NCBI GenBank assembly: GCA_029931535.1
Contig: JAQPZY010001625.1
Location: 2,228,501 to 2,292,500 of the forward strand
DNA length: 64,000 bases
From: Margaritifera margaritifera
Lineage: Eukaryota; Mollusca; Bivalvia; Unionida; Margaritiferidae
Direction of reading: 5' to 3'
Every line of letters begins with the position of its first letter. The stretch's first letter is position 1. Positions 1 through 11,994 of the stretch are shown piece by piece. The notes under the pieces were generated by a model. That model had not been told where the DNA came from. It made no database searches and saw nothing but the letters and a program-made list of their open reading frames with translations. Position numbers and translations under genes: made by a program.

Positions 1-48
1 TACACGCAAATCTGTTAAAATAATGTGATACAGAGTAGGTTGTACATG

Positions 49-52
<4 letters not shown>

Positions 53-118
<66 letters not shown>
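53..118. repeat. (TA)n microsatellite
   Basis: About 33 uninterrupted TA dinucleotides. ORFs that cross it are translations of the repeat, not genes. Confidence 0.97.
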
Positions 119-119
<1 letters not shown>

Positions 120-217
120 ACGCGAACTTAAACGTAATGGAGAGTGAATTTTTTGTCAAAATAATATGTAATGGAGAACAGGTTATAAACACACACACAG
201 ATACACACACACACACA

Positions 218-480
218 CCATACAATAAGGTGTGTAAGTTTCCATACAATAGGGTGTGTAAGTTTCCATACAATAGAGTGTGTACGTTTCCATACAAAAG
301 GGTGTGTAAGTTTCCATACAATAGGATGTGTAAGTTTATATACAATAGGGTGTGTAAGTTTCCATACAATAGGGTGTGCAAGTTTCCATAAAATAGGGTG
401 TGTACGCTTCCATACAATAGGGTGTGTACGTTTCCATACAATAGGGTGTGTACGTTTCCGTACAATAGGGTGCGTAAGTT
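218..480. repeat. 24-bp minisatellite, about 11 copies
   Basis: Tandem units resembling CCATACAATAGGGTGTGTAA plus GTTT, directly after a (CA)n run at 184-217. The unit is a multiple of three, so it leaves open frames on both strands that are not genes. Units differ by single bases (GTACG or GTAAG; CCATAC or CCGTAC). Confidence 0.95.
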
Positions 481-483
481 ATA

Positions 484-879
484 TTGTAATTATATAAGAA
501 ATATTGTGTTTTTCTAATTTCAGCGTATTTTTGACGATCAAGTAGGACATCTTCATTATTCTCTGCTTTTCCACAGGAGCACAGAAGAGAGTCCATTACA
601 TTTTTATTGAATGATTGTTATTTCAGCTCACTATACTGCAGCTTTAATCAGGCTGGATATATTTAGCCTTTTCTTTTTCCAGCCAAGAAATGTTTCGGAA
701 CAGATGCCACGGTCATATTTATGTACTTTTTGACATTTTTGAAAGGATGAATAATTCCTAATGTCCATCGGTATACCATTCCAGTCTCCTCCGTATATGT
801 AAATATTAGCTAATTTAGTTTCTCCTGTCATAATTCTTTCGGCTGCAACTTTAATTCTTTTCAATATCTTCTCATTCAT
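484..879 (-). pseudogene. LINE reverse transcriptase C-terminal remnant
   Basis: Two adjacent minus-strand reading frames look like the tail of a non-LTR retrotransposon polyprotein. The upstream one (879-631) contains DWNGIPMDIRNYSSF, a pattern typical of the segment after the RT thumb (W-N-x-L/I-P...). The downstream one has CSCGKAENNEDVLLD, matching the Cys/His finger-like tail (CxCG-x-x-E-x-x-E-H-x-L-L-x-C) with the His and last Cys replaced. A stop and frame change lie between them. The catalytic core is absent, so this is a 5'-truncated dead copy. The family is not identified; the 40.2-40.7 kb remnant has the same architecture. Confidence 0.5.
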
Positions 880-1800
880 TCATCAAGTGTGCAATTATTC
901 AGTATAACATTAGCACATCGAGGAACGAATAAAAGAAAAGTAAATAGTCTGTAATGTTGAAAGATCAATGGAAAATGTAAATTTTAGTAGTAATTTTAAA
1001 CGAGATGGGGCTTTTTTAAAATAAGTATTGGATTAGTTTCATTAGGATTAAATTAAAAAGTCATTTCTAAAAGCTTTTGTTAATTGTTTCAATATATGAG
1101 CTGCTATATATTTGTATTGACGACAAGACATAACATAACTCATGCAGCTTGATATCAGTAAGACAACTATACAGAGGAAAAACGTGTCGGATTACTGAAC
1201 GGATAGCATTTATATTTCTAGACAAAAAATAGAGGTAGTATCGTAGCGTGAGGCTGTCGCTTAAATTTGTAGTTTTAAGTAAGGAAAGAACCGTTTCGTT
1301 ATATTTAATCGTGTAAACTCGATAGTCAGTTAAACGGAGAACGAGTATAGTCCACTATACTGTAATTTAATTGAATATAATCACTGCATGTACAAAAATG
1401 CGATGTTTTGATGTGGTATTTCTTACTAACGAATGGCAACTGATACTGTCAATGCGTGCTTCTGTGTTCATGAGTTAAGAATCAGACTGTTCATAAGGGT
1501 TTGCTTGAGTTAGACACTTGAATATTAGTCATCAAGTATAATGCACTCGCCGATTATCTTTATGTTCGTGAACAAAAATAATGACGCCCAGATATCGGAC
1601 ATGTGTAATCGCGCTAGGTGACTGGCAAGAAGAAGAAGAAGAAAAATGATGTACTCGTTTTGTGATCACTGAAAATGTAAACATTACTTATTGGCATATA
1701 TTTTGCCATGTAAATAGTGCAATAGTCAATATAAACTGTTACCACAATCGTGTGATGAAACGATAACAAAAATTATATTCTCACGTTCAATGAAATTCAT
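880..1800. other. AT-rich, no gene seen
   Basis: No long reading frame, recognisable motif or repeat array. A short (GAA)n run lies near 1,630. Confidence 0.6.
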
Positions 1801-1835
1801 GCCCACCCACCCACCCCCCACCCCCCACCCCCCAA
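1801..1835. repeat. C-rich (CCCA)n tract
   Basis: CCCACCCACC-type low-complexity run followed by poly-A. The G-rich complement could form a quadruplex; this is inference only. Confidence 0.85.
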
Positions 1836-1964
1836 AAAAAAATTAAGTCTGACGTCACTGTTGACCAATGTATAATTACATTTTCAGTGATCGGCTACAG
1901 TGGATGAGAGTCAAGTGGTCATTAATAGGTAAATGAAGCGACGGGATTATAGTACGACGAACCT

Positions 1965-2156
1965 TGTGTTTTGGTTTGGTGTTTTAAAGCAAAGCAAAGC
2001 ACAGTAACACAAGCAGGTCATTTAGTACCGAGACAACTTGGTGCTTGCCCAAGGGCAAACCACTGTAGCCGAACTGGGCTGATCCTATGGTAGGATTCGA
2101 ACCCGCACCATTTCGGTCGCGATTCTGGCACGCTAACCACTGAATCGTCGCTTCTC
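1965..2156 (-). mobile_element. tRNA-derived SINE (family 1)
   Basis: Read on the minus strand, the element opens with an A-box-like segment (AGTGGTTAGCGTGCCAG, about 2,126-2,142) and a B box GGTTCGAATCC (2,093-2,103). Their spacing is that of RNA polymerase III internal promoters. A non-tRNA body follows containing GCCCTTGGGCAAGCAC and ending in an AAAGCAAAGC-rich tail. This is the standard SINE layout: tRNA-like head, body, simple tail. It is too diverged to be a working tRNA gene. Confidence 0.75.
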
Positions 2157-2452
2157 TAATGTAAAACAGTTCTTTGTTTCCAAAACACGCGTAATGACGT
2201 TAGATTTTTCACAGAGGAAAACATACAAAATAAATTTGGTTGATAGTTTTCTCCAGTGTAGCCAAGTCTTACCATGGTGATGTAGCAGGATCAATTTGTT
2301 CTAAAATAATTGTTCCTTCATTATTTGTTAATCGTCTAATGGATAAGTTTAGATTTTAAAAGAAAATAATAATTAAGTCGTCGCAAGTAGTTTCTCTTGA
2401 ATAATATTTTGTTACATTGTATAGTTGTATTTTCTTTAGAGCCAATTCAATT

Positions 2453-2553
<101 letters not shown>

Positions 2554-2639
2554 ACCAGTTGTACAGAAGGTGTAGGTTATTGTTTGAGAAACATAATCAC
2601 TATATAGTATCCGGACACACCCTAACACTAAAAAGATAG

Positions 2640-3771
2640 CGATTAAATCATATTCTGTTTAGGACAGACAGAAACTTATATATTTTGTGTCATCACAAAC
2701 ATTTAGTCTCTGCTTAGTATATCACTGTGCTTATTTTGCAATACAAATCAAATTCATCTTTATTGTACGAAATAGACCAAGCCTTCTAAGACACGCAACA
2801 CACTTGTTTTTGTTTTTCTGATTAGATGCTATTGGAACAAAGAATCTGCCTTAGACAATTATTGATCTAGGCAAGGAATTTCTTTTAACATTTTAAATTA
2901 TTCGTACAAATATGAAGCTATATTGAAAGGAATGAATTCCCAATAGTAATGCGATGCATTGATTCTTTTGTTATGAATATAGTGGTTGAGACTGGTACAA
3001 AGTATTAATGGTGATTTGCTCTAAATTGGTTAAATCAATATATACTTAACAAGTATGCTAAATACACGCATTTCAGTATTCACTCACATTTAGAAATAAT
3101 ATTGCGATCTGGTAAGAAGAAATGAATTTTAAATTAAAAAAATATCCCCTTGTGTAGGCGCATATATAATGTTGTGACTGGCATAGTGTTTAGTGTTGAA
3201 ATAAGGAGACAGATTAAAAAGGCGAGAGGTTTAGGTACATACAGATTTGTGAAACAAAATGAAAAAGTATGCGAGGAATAATATTCAGGTCATGAAAAAA
3301 TAGATGCGTGTAATAATATTCAGGTCATGACAAAATAAATGTTCAGTCGATATATGAATATCAAATACAAGTTTTTTAATTTAGTAAGGTTTTGCTTATA
3401 TTCAAAAAATATCTTTCGCTATCTATCATAATATTATGGACAGTAAACTATTTTACTCTTCAGTTCCAAGGAAGTACGCAAAATATACTTACATCATCAG
3501 CCCTAGTGTCCCGCCACAAGAAGATGCCCATTATAAGTAATATCCTGTTAGAATAACACATTTCTACGCAGTTTCCTTGGTAAAAGGCCTGTCAGCACTC
3601 GAATATTGAATTCTCTATATCAAATACTACTATAGTACGAAGTCACGAACATGTCTACGTCTTTATTGTTGTTACTTATGTTTAATAGCATTCAGCTCAA
3701 TTTACTAATGTCCCAGTCACCTATAAGGAAGTACAAAGCACTTTAAAACATTTTTGACATCGTGACTGCAT

Positions 3772-3774
<3 letters not shown>
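2640..3774. other. AT-rich, no gene seen
   Basis: The only structure noted is a short direct duplication around 3,280-3,340 (AATAATATTCAGGTCATGA occurs twice). No coding signal. Confidence 0.6.

Positions 3775-3832
<58 letters not shown>
3775..3832. repeat. (TA)n microsatellite
   Basis: About 28 TA units. Confidence 0.96.
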
Positions 3833-3835
<3 letters not shown>

Positions 3836-5880
3836 CTTTTCCTTTATTTTCGTTCATTCACTTTTATGTGAGTCATAAGTAGAATATACTTCTAACAAGA
3901 ATTTTCGATCGTTTTTAAAAAAAATTCATCACTAAGTTGAAAAGAGATAAATCCGATGTGAGACAGAATTAAATTAATGTAAAATCCATTCAAACATTAT
4001 CGAATGCCAATGGAAGATAATTAAAATTCATATACATGGTACTGAAGGCAGCTCAATCTGTTCTGTTTCACTGCATCTGAGATACGGCCAGTCTTGTGAT
4101 GTTACGTAATCTCATCGATGTATAATGCAGGTTCTGCTTCCAGTAACGGAATATGGCAAATTCATGTATTTATGACATACCTTACCCATAAGTTGAGTAA
4201 AAGTGCCCAAGAAAAATATAAGAGTAGATATAGCAAGCGGCGCTAATAAAGACTTATCTTAGCTTATAGTGACTGGATTATTAACTCTTTCCTTATCCTG
4301 CGTAGTTTTCCATTTGAGCACGAGTGATCGTGAAATATCGATTTTACAGTGCCTCTGTATAAGGAAGATGTCGATGTAAGGAAGATGATTCACAAAAGAC
4401 TTGGCACTCTCCAGTGAAGTCGATACGGCATTACTTTGCATCTATATGGAATGTATCTGTATTTTAACTTATGCAGCGATTTAATACTGAATGTAAAATC
4501 AGCAGTTCTTATCGAATCTTACTTTCTGTACTATATACTCTGAATTATCACCTTTTTATTTATCCCTCAGATTTCAAGTGAGCACGAGTTGTCTTGAAAT
4601 ATTGAATCGAAATATTCACTCAAATTCTAAAAAGAAGAAAGTTTTGATTTTCTGCACCTTGGGAATTCTATAGACACATATTTTCTTCTGCATACATTGT
4701 TTGATGGATTCTTGTTAGAGTCGCAAATAGTAGTCTGCGACGCTTTTCTCACTTTCCCGAAATCTTGTATACAAACGGATTTTTTTTTTTTTTTTTTTGC
4801 TTTCGTGAGTGTGGTCAATTCTGAGTTGTATATTCCAAGAATGAATCGTATTCACCTGCACTTCACAGCGGCGTGCTTGTCCATTTTGAGTTATTTGTAT
4901 TCATAATTTTGTGAATATTTTTTTTTTTTTTGTTTGTTTGTATTTGTATTTGTTTTAAATTTTAAGCAAACATTAAAAGCATACGGAGATAAATAAAAAC
5001 TCCATTTTTACTCTATCAGATATCCTCAACAAGGAAAACTATTTTGGCACCGCTCATTTTTGTTTTTTCGTTGTTGTTTTTTGTTTTCGTGAAATATCGT
5101 CCCCGCCATAATCAAAATGTCCCATTAAACCAGCTGAAAAATATCATAACTAGTACAAATAAATTATTATATATGAAATTATTTCAACCTTTGTATTAAA
5201 TACTAGCATAACTGTCCAGACAGAAAAATATATCATGGGAATAGAAAGGAGCTTCCGATGTCCTTTAATGCCTCTTCATTCGTGAAGGACATAAACAAGA
5301 ATGTATAATGTGTGTTCCCCGTACACAAGAACACTCATAAGACTATTCTCGTTTGTGCTGCATCATTTCTAAAAGCCCTTCCAGTCTAGATCTCTTCGTT
5401 TTATTCCATTGCGTTCCCCCCTCCCCGATTATGAACATCAAAACTTTTATCTACAGACGAGCAACAAGCTATTTATATATTACCATGCACTCTTTATATA
5501 CGAGTTTACCGATCGTCATTAAACGTATGGCTTACACTAGCTGAAACATAATCAAAGTTTGCTGGAGAAGTTATATATATTTCTGCATAGTCATGGTGAC
5601 CTTTCAATTTTGTTGGATTTCAAGCAATAGCTGTTTAATTACCGATATATTATGCGTGGTATTTTATATATAAGACTTTTAGTTACAGCCTTACAGTTTT
5701 TCAAACAAAGTCCGCACAGCGTGCCTGAAAAATAAAAGAAAATGAAAAGACTTAACTTATTTGCAGTCATTATTTTTATTACGTTATCAGTTTTATTGTC
5801 TGCAAAAATATATTGCGTAAAAGTAATAACCTTTCAAGGACGGATTTAATATGTGGTTCTTGAAATTCCATTTTATCATC
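3833..5880. other. AT-rich, no gene seen
   Basis: Short frames only (for example 4,259-4,441 minus and 5,353-5,544 plus), with no recognisable domains. Contains poly-T at 4,782-4,798 and 4,919-4,931. Confidence 0.55.
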
Positions 5881-5899
5881 TTTTAATAAGCCCGTCTTA

Positions 5900-6130
5900 A
5901 GTCGGCTATATTATGTTATGGCGTTGTCCGTCCGTCCATATGGTCGTCCGGCCTATAACTCTGCAAGCCTTTGATATATTTGGATGAAACTTTACCCAGA
6001 TATATCTTGATTAGAAAGCGTGTCGCTTACCATAGCAATATGCATAACTCAAACGTCAAAGTCATTTGAACATCAGACGATGTTTCTGTCGCATGCCATA
6101 GTCACACTCATTACCTGAAATATCGAGGTT
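5900..6130 (+). repeat. Probable dispersed GTCCGTCCGTCC-type repeat
   Basis: GTTGTCCGTCCGTCC followed by CGGCCTATAACTCTG and TTTGGATGAAACTTTACC resembles a dispersed repeat widespread in mollusc and other lophotrochozoan genomes, as I recall it. A shorter related-looking stretch (TTTCCGTCTTTGCGTTCGTC) lies near 41,280. No coding capacity. Confidence 0.4.
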
Positions 6131-6820
6131 ACAACAAGAACCAGAGAAAAAATCCCCCCCCCCCCCAAACTATTTCCTCGTCTTGGCTGTTAATATTTTA
6201 ACTACAGGAGATATTGTTATGAAACTTGACTACGATGATATACAATATGAATAAATAGTCACGCACCAAGGTCACGCCTATAGTAAATTCTGATGAGACT
6301 ATACCCAGATACACATGATAACTACACAATGTGTGAAATATATAGTTAGGGTCCTGGAACAATGATCAAACGATCGTAAGGCACATGTCCCACGACGAGT
6401 GTATCAAGTACCATTTGCGGTGCTCATGTTTGGTCAATATGGAGTGTTAATAATCACGCATAGAAATTCCGAATAGTGGACAGACACCGTATATAACCAT
6501 ACATTTTTTACTAACTTTTGCAAAGAGAATGACTGACACCAAAGCGATTTTAATCATTCCCTTCCTATTTGATGTAATGTATCCTGAAGTACTGTACATG
6601 ATTGGAACAAAACAAAGAAAGGACCGCCTCTGAACATTAGCGATATTTAAGGTTGATAATAACTTATAAGACACATGTTTCTATATTGTCCAGCATGAAA
6701 GTTACCAATATTCTAAGATGAACGTGTATTAAGGACATGTGCTAGCAGAAGCTGATTTCTCTTTGCAGATCAATTAGGTCCAATAAATTTGTGGGTGAAT
6801 GACGACGTTTGTAATAATAA

Positions 6821-8443
6821 CAGGGCTCAGGAAAACCATTCATTCACTCGTACTGACCGGGTAAAAACTGGCTGGGCCGAGTAAAACTTAACCGCGTACT
6901 TGTCCCTGGGCCGAGTAGATGCAGAATCGCACCTTGAGAATAAATCTGAGTACATTTACTACCCTTAACAAGCGCTGAAGTTGAACATCGCTTAATATTT
7001 GGCGTTTGTCAGTTACAAATAACCTATGCCTAATCTGCCTATGTGTTTTCAGTCTAGAACATGTTGCAAAGAAAAGACTTACACAGGTACCTGATCTAAG
7101 TTTGATACTAAAATGGGTAAATATTATGAACATATTATGTTGCAGCTTCACACTTATCCCTCGATTTACAGCGACACGTTTCAGTCATTTAGGCGTCATT
7201 TTGATCTGGAGAAAGATTCCCTTTCGATGAGCATCTTTATGAGACAGACCTCTGTGAAGTTAAGAGACGGAGAATGCCAAAATTTGTATGATATTTCATC
7301 TGGTCAGGCAATGTTACAGTTGCCGCAGGTCACCGGTATTTTCAAGACTGAAGCTTTATTAATACATTGTCATGCCAAAAGGAAGATGCCAGCAGATATT
7401 TCTATAAGCATGTACAGTGCCGGCGCGAGGGTTCGAGGCGCCCGGACTTTGCCACAAAAAAATAAAAAGCTCCCGATGGCGCCCCTCACCCCATTTGCCC
7501 GGCGCCCTGGGGCAATTGCTCCATTCACCCCTGAGCCCCTTCGTCGCGCCGCCACTGAGCATGTAATTACTTTTCATACGAAAAATGTTGCCAACTTATT
7601 TTCATTCGAAATGAGTATTTTAAGTGTCTCAATCGATTCCGACCAACTTTCACACAATGCATGCTGTTGTAATATATTTATAAAGCAGAGAATGTCGAGA
7701 CAACAGCTGATTATTCGAAATCTAGTTGGGGTAATGACCTAGAAATGTTCCAATTCCTTTGGCCAATAAGCAACCTTCCTTTTTATGGCGCACGTGTGTA
7801 GCTCTCTGGAATGAAGGTTTGACCAAAATTAATCATTTTGTACGACAGTTGGTGGAAATTGAGACGGTTGGAAATATTCTTTCAAACGCAAGTTACTGAC
7901 ATTTGTCTTGTGAAAAGTAATTACATAAGTATATAAATAAATATATGATGTCTTTACTTTGGCGTGACAATGTATTAATGAAGATGCAAAGTCTTGAAAA
8001 TACTGGTGATCTGGGATGAGCATAACAATGTGCGACCAGACGAAAATCATACAATTTTGACATTCTCTGTCCAATATCATTCTAATTAACAAAGATGTGT
8101 GATAGTTCATTGAAAAGGAAAATTATGACAACTAATTACTGAAAGGTTTCACTGTACCACTGAAAAATCAAGGGCTAAGTGTGCAACTGCAATTTCTCGA
8201 GTTACAAATCTTGTCTCTTATTATATATTTATCTAAGGAACAATCTATTAGAACATAATATTTTCATGATTTTGACTCATTTTAGTATCAAGATTGCAAC
8301 AGGTACCTGTGGTTATTTAGCAAAATCTTAAGCAGTGTAGTGGAAAAGTGTAGTGTGTTGAGTATAATGAGTACGGGGAAGAGTAACTCTTGTAACTCAC
8401 TCGTCCCAGGGCGAGTGCTTGGGAAATTGTTTCCGGCGTCCTG
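6821..8443. mobile_element. hAT-like foldback element with long inverted arms
   Basis: The left arm starts CAGGGCTCAGGAAAACCA and the right end, reverse-complemented, starts CAGGACGCCGGAAACAAT. The arms stay alignable inward: ACAGGTACCTG with TTGATACTAAAATG occurs at about 7,084-7,113 and, inverted, at about 8,281-8,312, and further matches reach about 7,660 and 7,835. The loop is only about 170 bp. CAG...CTG ends plus flanking AATAATAA-like 8-mers fit the hAT superfamily, but the flank is low complexity, so the target duplication is uncertain. No transposase is visible. ORFs at 7,113-7,742 (plus) and 7,829-8,110 (minus) are the two arms read in opposite directions. Confidence 0.7.
7415..7557. 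mobile_element. 143-bp GC-rich hAT MITE, nested
   Basis: The termini CAGTGCCGGCGCGA and (reverse complement) CAGTGGCGGCGCGA form inverted repeats. The element is flanked by a perfect 8-bp duplication AGCATGTA at 7,407-7,414 and 7,558-7,565. Both features are hallmarks of hAT insertions. It is far richer in G+C than its surroundings, carries a short A-rich stretch and has no coding capacity. It sits inside the left arm of the foldback element; the corresponding site in the right arm is empty. Confidence 0.93.
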
Positions 8444-10320
8444 AAATAATAATAATAAGAAGAAGAAGAAGAAGTATGCAGCCAATGTAGACTAGGGCCC
8501 GTATGATCGAAACGTTCTGATCATGCAGCAATTCATACTCAAACTCAAAATCATAAAATATTTGGCATTCTGTAACTTTGAGTTGAATAATATTAGACTA
8601 ATTTTTCTTTCAGAGTCTTCATATCTCTGGTTCTCATACTAGCATGCGAAATTTATATTACGTATGTATACTCCATATTTCATATATGTTTTGAGACTTT
8701 GAGCTCGAGCTTGAGTTTCTTGCTGTAGGTTTTGAGTGTTGACAATAATCCGACAATCGAACAACTCTTGAGTTTGAGTTTTGAGTTTTGAGAATACAGG
8801 GTTAGACCCGACTGTAAGGGTGCAAATTTCTGTCGATGTATTCGGTAGATCACATTATTTGGCAGATAACAATTAATTAGATTTATGAGGAAAGATACCA
8901 TATTAAATCGCTAGACTGCGATGGTTTTAATGTCCCTGTTTGGGGCGAGATTGATTCATTGGTTACGCTAAATACGGGGTGTGTTCCCAGACGAAACTTT
9001 CACGTTTTAAATATTCCACATCGCAAAATTTAATCAGTCCAAGTTTTCCTGAGAGAGGAAGAGATCTTGACTCCGAGTAGAATAAGGCGAAATTCTCTCG
9101 TATCAACAATTGTCCAAGGGACTGGTGTCTAGAAGTTGAGGGATACGATTCTGGCGGTAGAAGCGAGCGAATCTTGAAAGTACAAGGTATTTGCATCAAT
9201 CTTATGTAATTCGTTGATATCAATATAATTATTTGTACGAATTTATTTGTTTAAATTCCTACATCCGTTTTCTTGATATGAGTATAACAATTTGTTTGAG
9301 TTCATTTGTCTGAATTCGTACAACAATTTTCTTTATATGAGTTTGACGAATTGTTTGAATTTGTCATCTTGAATTGTATAGGAATCATGTATTCTAAGAA
9401 TTTCATGTATTGCTTTATTTGATACAAGTTGTTTCAGATGATTTCATGTATGATACAGGCTTGAGTGAGTATTCACGGAAATTAATGTAGTTAAGCCATG
9501 AAGTGAATTTCATTGATTCATTTGTATAATTAAGACGTGAACTGAAACTGTTATGGCTCATGTGATGTTAGATTGAGTTAGTGATGAAATAGCCGTTAGG
9601 AAGTACATTAATCTTCTGAAACTAGGTTTGTTTATCGTCTGTCAAGTTTGGCCTGACCAGATATCCTTTGGTATCTGTTTGAATTCCGATAGGACGATAT
9701 CTGACGTAACGAGAGTGGGGTAATGTTCTATTTCCCAGGAGGAAATCTTACAGAATATTTAGGTTGCTTCTTGTTTGTTTAAAAGGGGAAAATGGCTCCA
9801 CCTATCTACCTGCCTACCCACCTATCTATCCACATATCCACCTACCGCACAAATTTTGAGGACCGAAAGAGGCTGGATCAGAGATAGAGAGAAGCAAAAA
9901 AGGGAGAACATCAACCTTGACCTGGCAGCAACATTGAATTTCGAGTGACCAGCAATAACAAGGTTATGCAGGCATGCTGGGCAATTGATTGGATTGTTCA
10001 CTCGATTCTATGATGAACTAAGTCTATCGTTTTGAACAGATCGGCTAATTTAATAATTATATTTGTGCTGAAATTCTGTAAATGATCTCAAAAAGAAGTG
10101 AATCTTTCTAATGTTATGTATTATCTCAATTTGTTTTATGTAATTGATTAAATTGTTATATTTAATGGTCGGGGGCTCGTGCTATCTCTATTTATTCCAT
10201 CTATTCAATTTCATATTTATTTTATTATTTACTCGATCCGGGCAATAACACCGAGGTCGATAATCCTCTAGATAACGATAACCAACTAAATCGTACACCC
10301 TATAACGAGGGATCCGCGTT
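8444..10320. other. No gene seen; one isolated copy of a downstream repeat unit
   Basis: 8,755-8,815 carries AACTCTTGAGTTTGAG and AATACAGGGTTAGACCC, the same unit that is tandem at 10,322-10,636. 9,795-9,850 is a degenerate CCTA/CCAC run. 10,166-10,183 (TGGTCGGGGGCTCGTGC) looks superficially like a retroviral primer-binding site, but no LTR pair was found. Confidence 0.5.
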
Positions 10321-10321
10321 A

Positions 10322-10636
10322 CACCGACAATCGTACAACTCTTGAGTTTGAGTTTTGAGAATACGGGGTTAGACCTAAAAATCGTACAACTCTTGAGTTT
10401 GAGTTTGAGTTTTGAGAATACGGGGTTAGACCTGAAAATCGTATAACTCTTGAGTTTGAGTTTTGAGAATACGTGGTTAGACCTGAAAACCATAGAACTC
10501 TTGAGTTTAACTTTGAGTTTTGAGAATACAGGGTTGGACCGGAAAATCGTAGAACTCTTGAGTTTAAGTTTGAGTTTTGAGAATACGGGGTTAGACCTGA
10601 AAATCGCACAACTCTTGAGTTTAAGTTTGAGTTTTG
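10322..10636. repeat. 51/57-bp tandem array, 6 copies
   Basis: Units begin ACAACTCTTGAGTTTGAG and end GGGGTTAGACCTGAAAATCG. Spacing alternates between about 51 and 57 bp through gain or loss of a 6-bp GTTTGA step. All unit lengths are multiples of three, which keeps frames open on both strands without implying genes. Confidence 0.9.
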
Positions 10637-10869
10637 TTTCGACCTATCACAAATGATATTACTTTTTGAACAATTGTTTCTAGCTGGTTGTTTGTGGAAA
10701 CTAAATTATAGCCTCAAAGTCAGAGTTTTATAATTTCCAGGCCTGTAAATAATGAGTTTTCACCATTAGCCAATCAGAAATGACGTTTCAAAGGTAAAGT
10801 TCTTTGGGATTTGTCGGCATAAAATCTAAGGTACAGACTCACAGGTTTTATGATTTTTATATCAGGATC

Positions 10870-11225
10870 GTTGTGAATTTAACATGGGAAGGTTTATGGA
10901 AGTCTACGAGAATTTAACATGGGAATAGTTATATACTATCCAATTACTTAGTTACCTCCTATGCAAAGTGGGTATTGGATAGGAATCAAAAGGTGGGTGT
11001 TTTGATTACTATCCAACACACATCCGACTATCCAACACCCACTTTTTGATTACTCTCCAACACCTGCTTGTGGATATACTATCCAAAACCCACTTTTGAT
11101 TATTATCCAACACGCCGTGGGAATGATCAAGAATACCTACACTTACTAAACAACGAAAAGGGTAGGAGTGCATTATACATATTATACTTACATACACACA
11201 AACCTACTATCACATAAGAGCGGTA
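10870..11225. repeat. Left TIR of Polinton copy 1
   Basis: Contains two GAATTTAACATGGG motifs (10,876 and 10,911 areas). Several degenerate units of CTATCCAACACCCAC with TTTTGATTAC follow, then the ACTTACATACACACAAAC segment, all matching the order in the TIRs of the full-length copy. Downstream, CGGACGTGAAAGAAAATATG (11,350 area) is also shared. Confidence 0.8.
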
Positions 11226-11604
11226 GGATGTTAAAGAAGGGGATGAAATATACAAACACTATATAAGCAAGGGTGGGTGGCAAATCAGGCGAACGAACCG
11301 CTAAATTTAGAAGAAGCACGCAGGTGACGTAAAACATCCCTCCGATTCGGTACGCGGACGTGAAAGAAAATATGACCAAGATCGATAGAGAGAAATGTCA
11401 AAGATCACGTCAATACAATTTTTTCAACAAATAAAGAAATCAGAACGATTTGTTTCAAAATCAACATGTTTAATAATAAGAAAAAGCTTCTCTAACTCAA
11501 AACAGGAATACAAAACTGACAAAGTTTTAAACATAAACGTATATACAGGGTTGACAACGTGGTGAAGTCAAACGTGACTTCCAATCATCTAAGGCTATGA
11601 CATT

Positions 11605-11990
11605 TTACCATCGATGCACATTTCGTTTCTGAGCTAAAGAAAAGAGATAACCATACACCATGGAATCTGATCCTTGTAATCTCACATTATTGAATTGAGT
11701 CAATACAGTATTTCTTGTCATAAAGTCAATGATGTCGTCTTCCAGAGGAGGGAATCCATAAGAATCAAAACATTCCACACTCTGATTGTTGGGAAAGTAG
11801 ACATCTATCCAGTGGGTTCCTGGACGATGACTGTCATCTGTGTTGCTGACATAGGCTTGAACATCTTTAAGTTTTCGATGTGGAAGTTCACCTTTAATAC
11901 ACACTACATGATTCCAAGAAGCTGTGTACGAACTCTGAGTCAGCATGTAAAAGTAAATTCCCAAGTATATATTCTTTTACTTTTTTTGTT
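11605..11990 (-). pseudogene. Adenovirus-type cysteine protease (Polinton PRO), copy 1
   Basis: About 120 residues. GTHWIDVYFPNN carries the catalytic His of the C5 (adenain-like) family, and ECFDSYGFPP the acidic-residue region. In the family a QG-S-D-S-M-x-C-G segment holds the oxyanion Gln and nucleophilic Cys. Here the reading goes LQGSDSMVYGYLF: the Cys is gone and the text jumps to sequence that in copy 2 lies about 130 bases further on, so a small deletion removed the nucleophile. Known role of the family is maturation of virion proteins. An A-rich tract precedes the gene on its coding strand. Confidence 0.8.
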
Positions 11991-11994
11991 TTTT

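Noticed and set aside
50..391. 113-residue ORF
   Set aside because: It is a translation of (TA)n and the 24-bp minisatellite.
2093..2142. tRNA gene
   Set aside because: A and B boxes are present but the cloverleaf is degenerate and followed by a SINE body.
7113..7742. 209-residue plus-strand ORF
   Set aside because: It crosses the nested MITE and one arm of the foldback element; its resemblance to the minus ORF at 7,829-8,110 is explained by the inverted arms, not by conserved protein.
10166..10183. Retroviral primer-binding-site-like TGGTCGGGGGCTCGTGC
   Set aside because: No flanking LTR pair, no TG...CA ends and no gag/pol found nearby.
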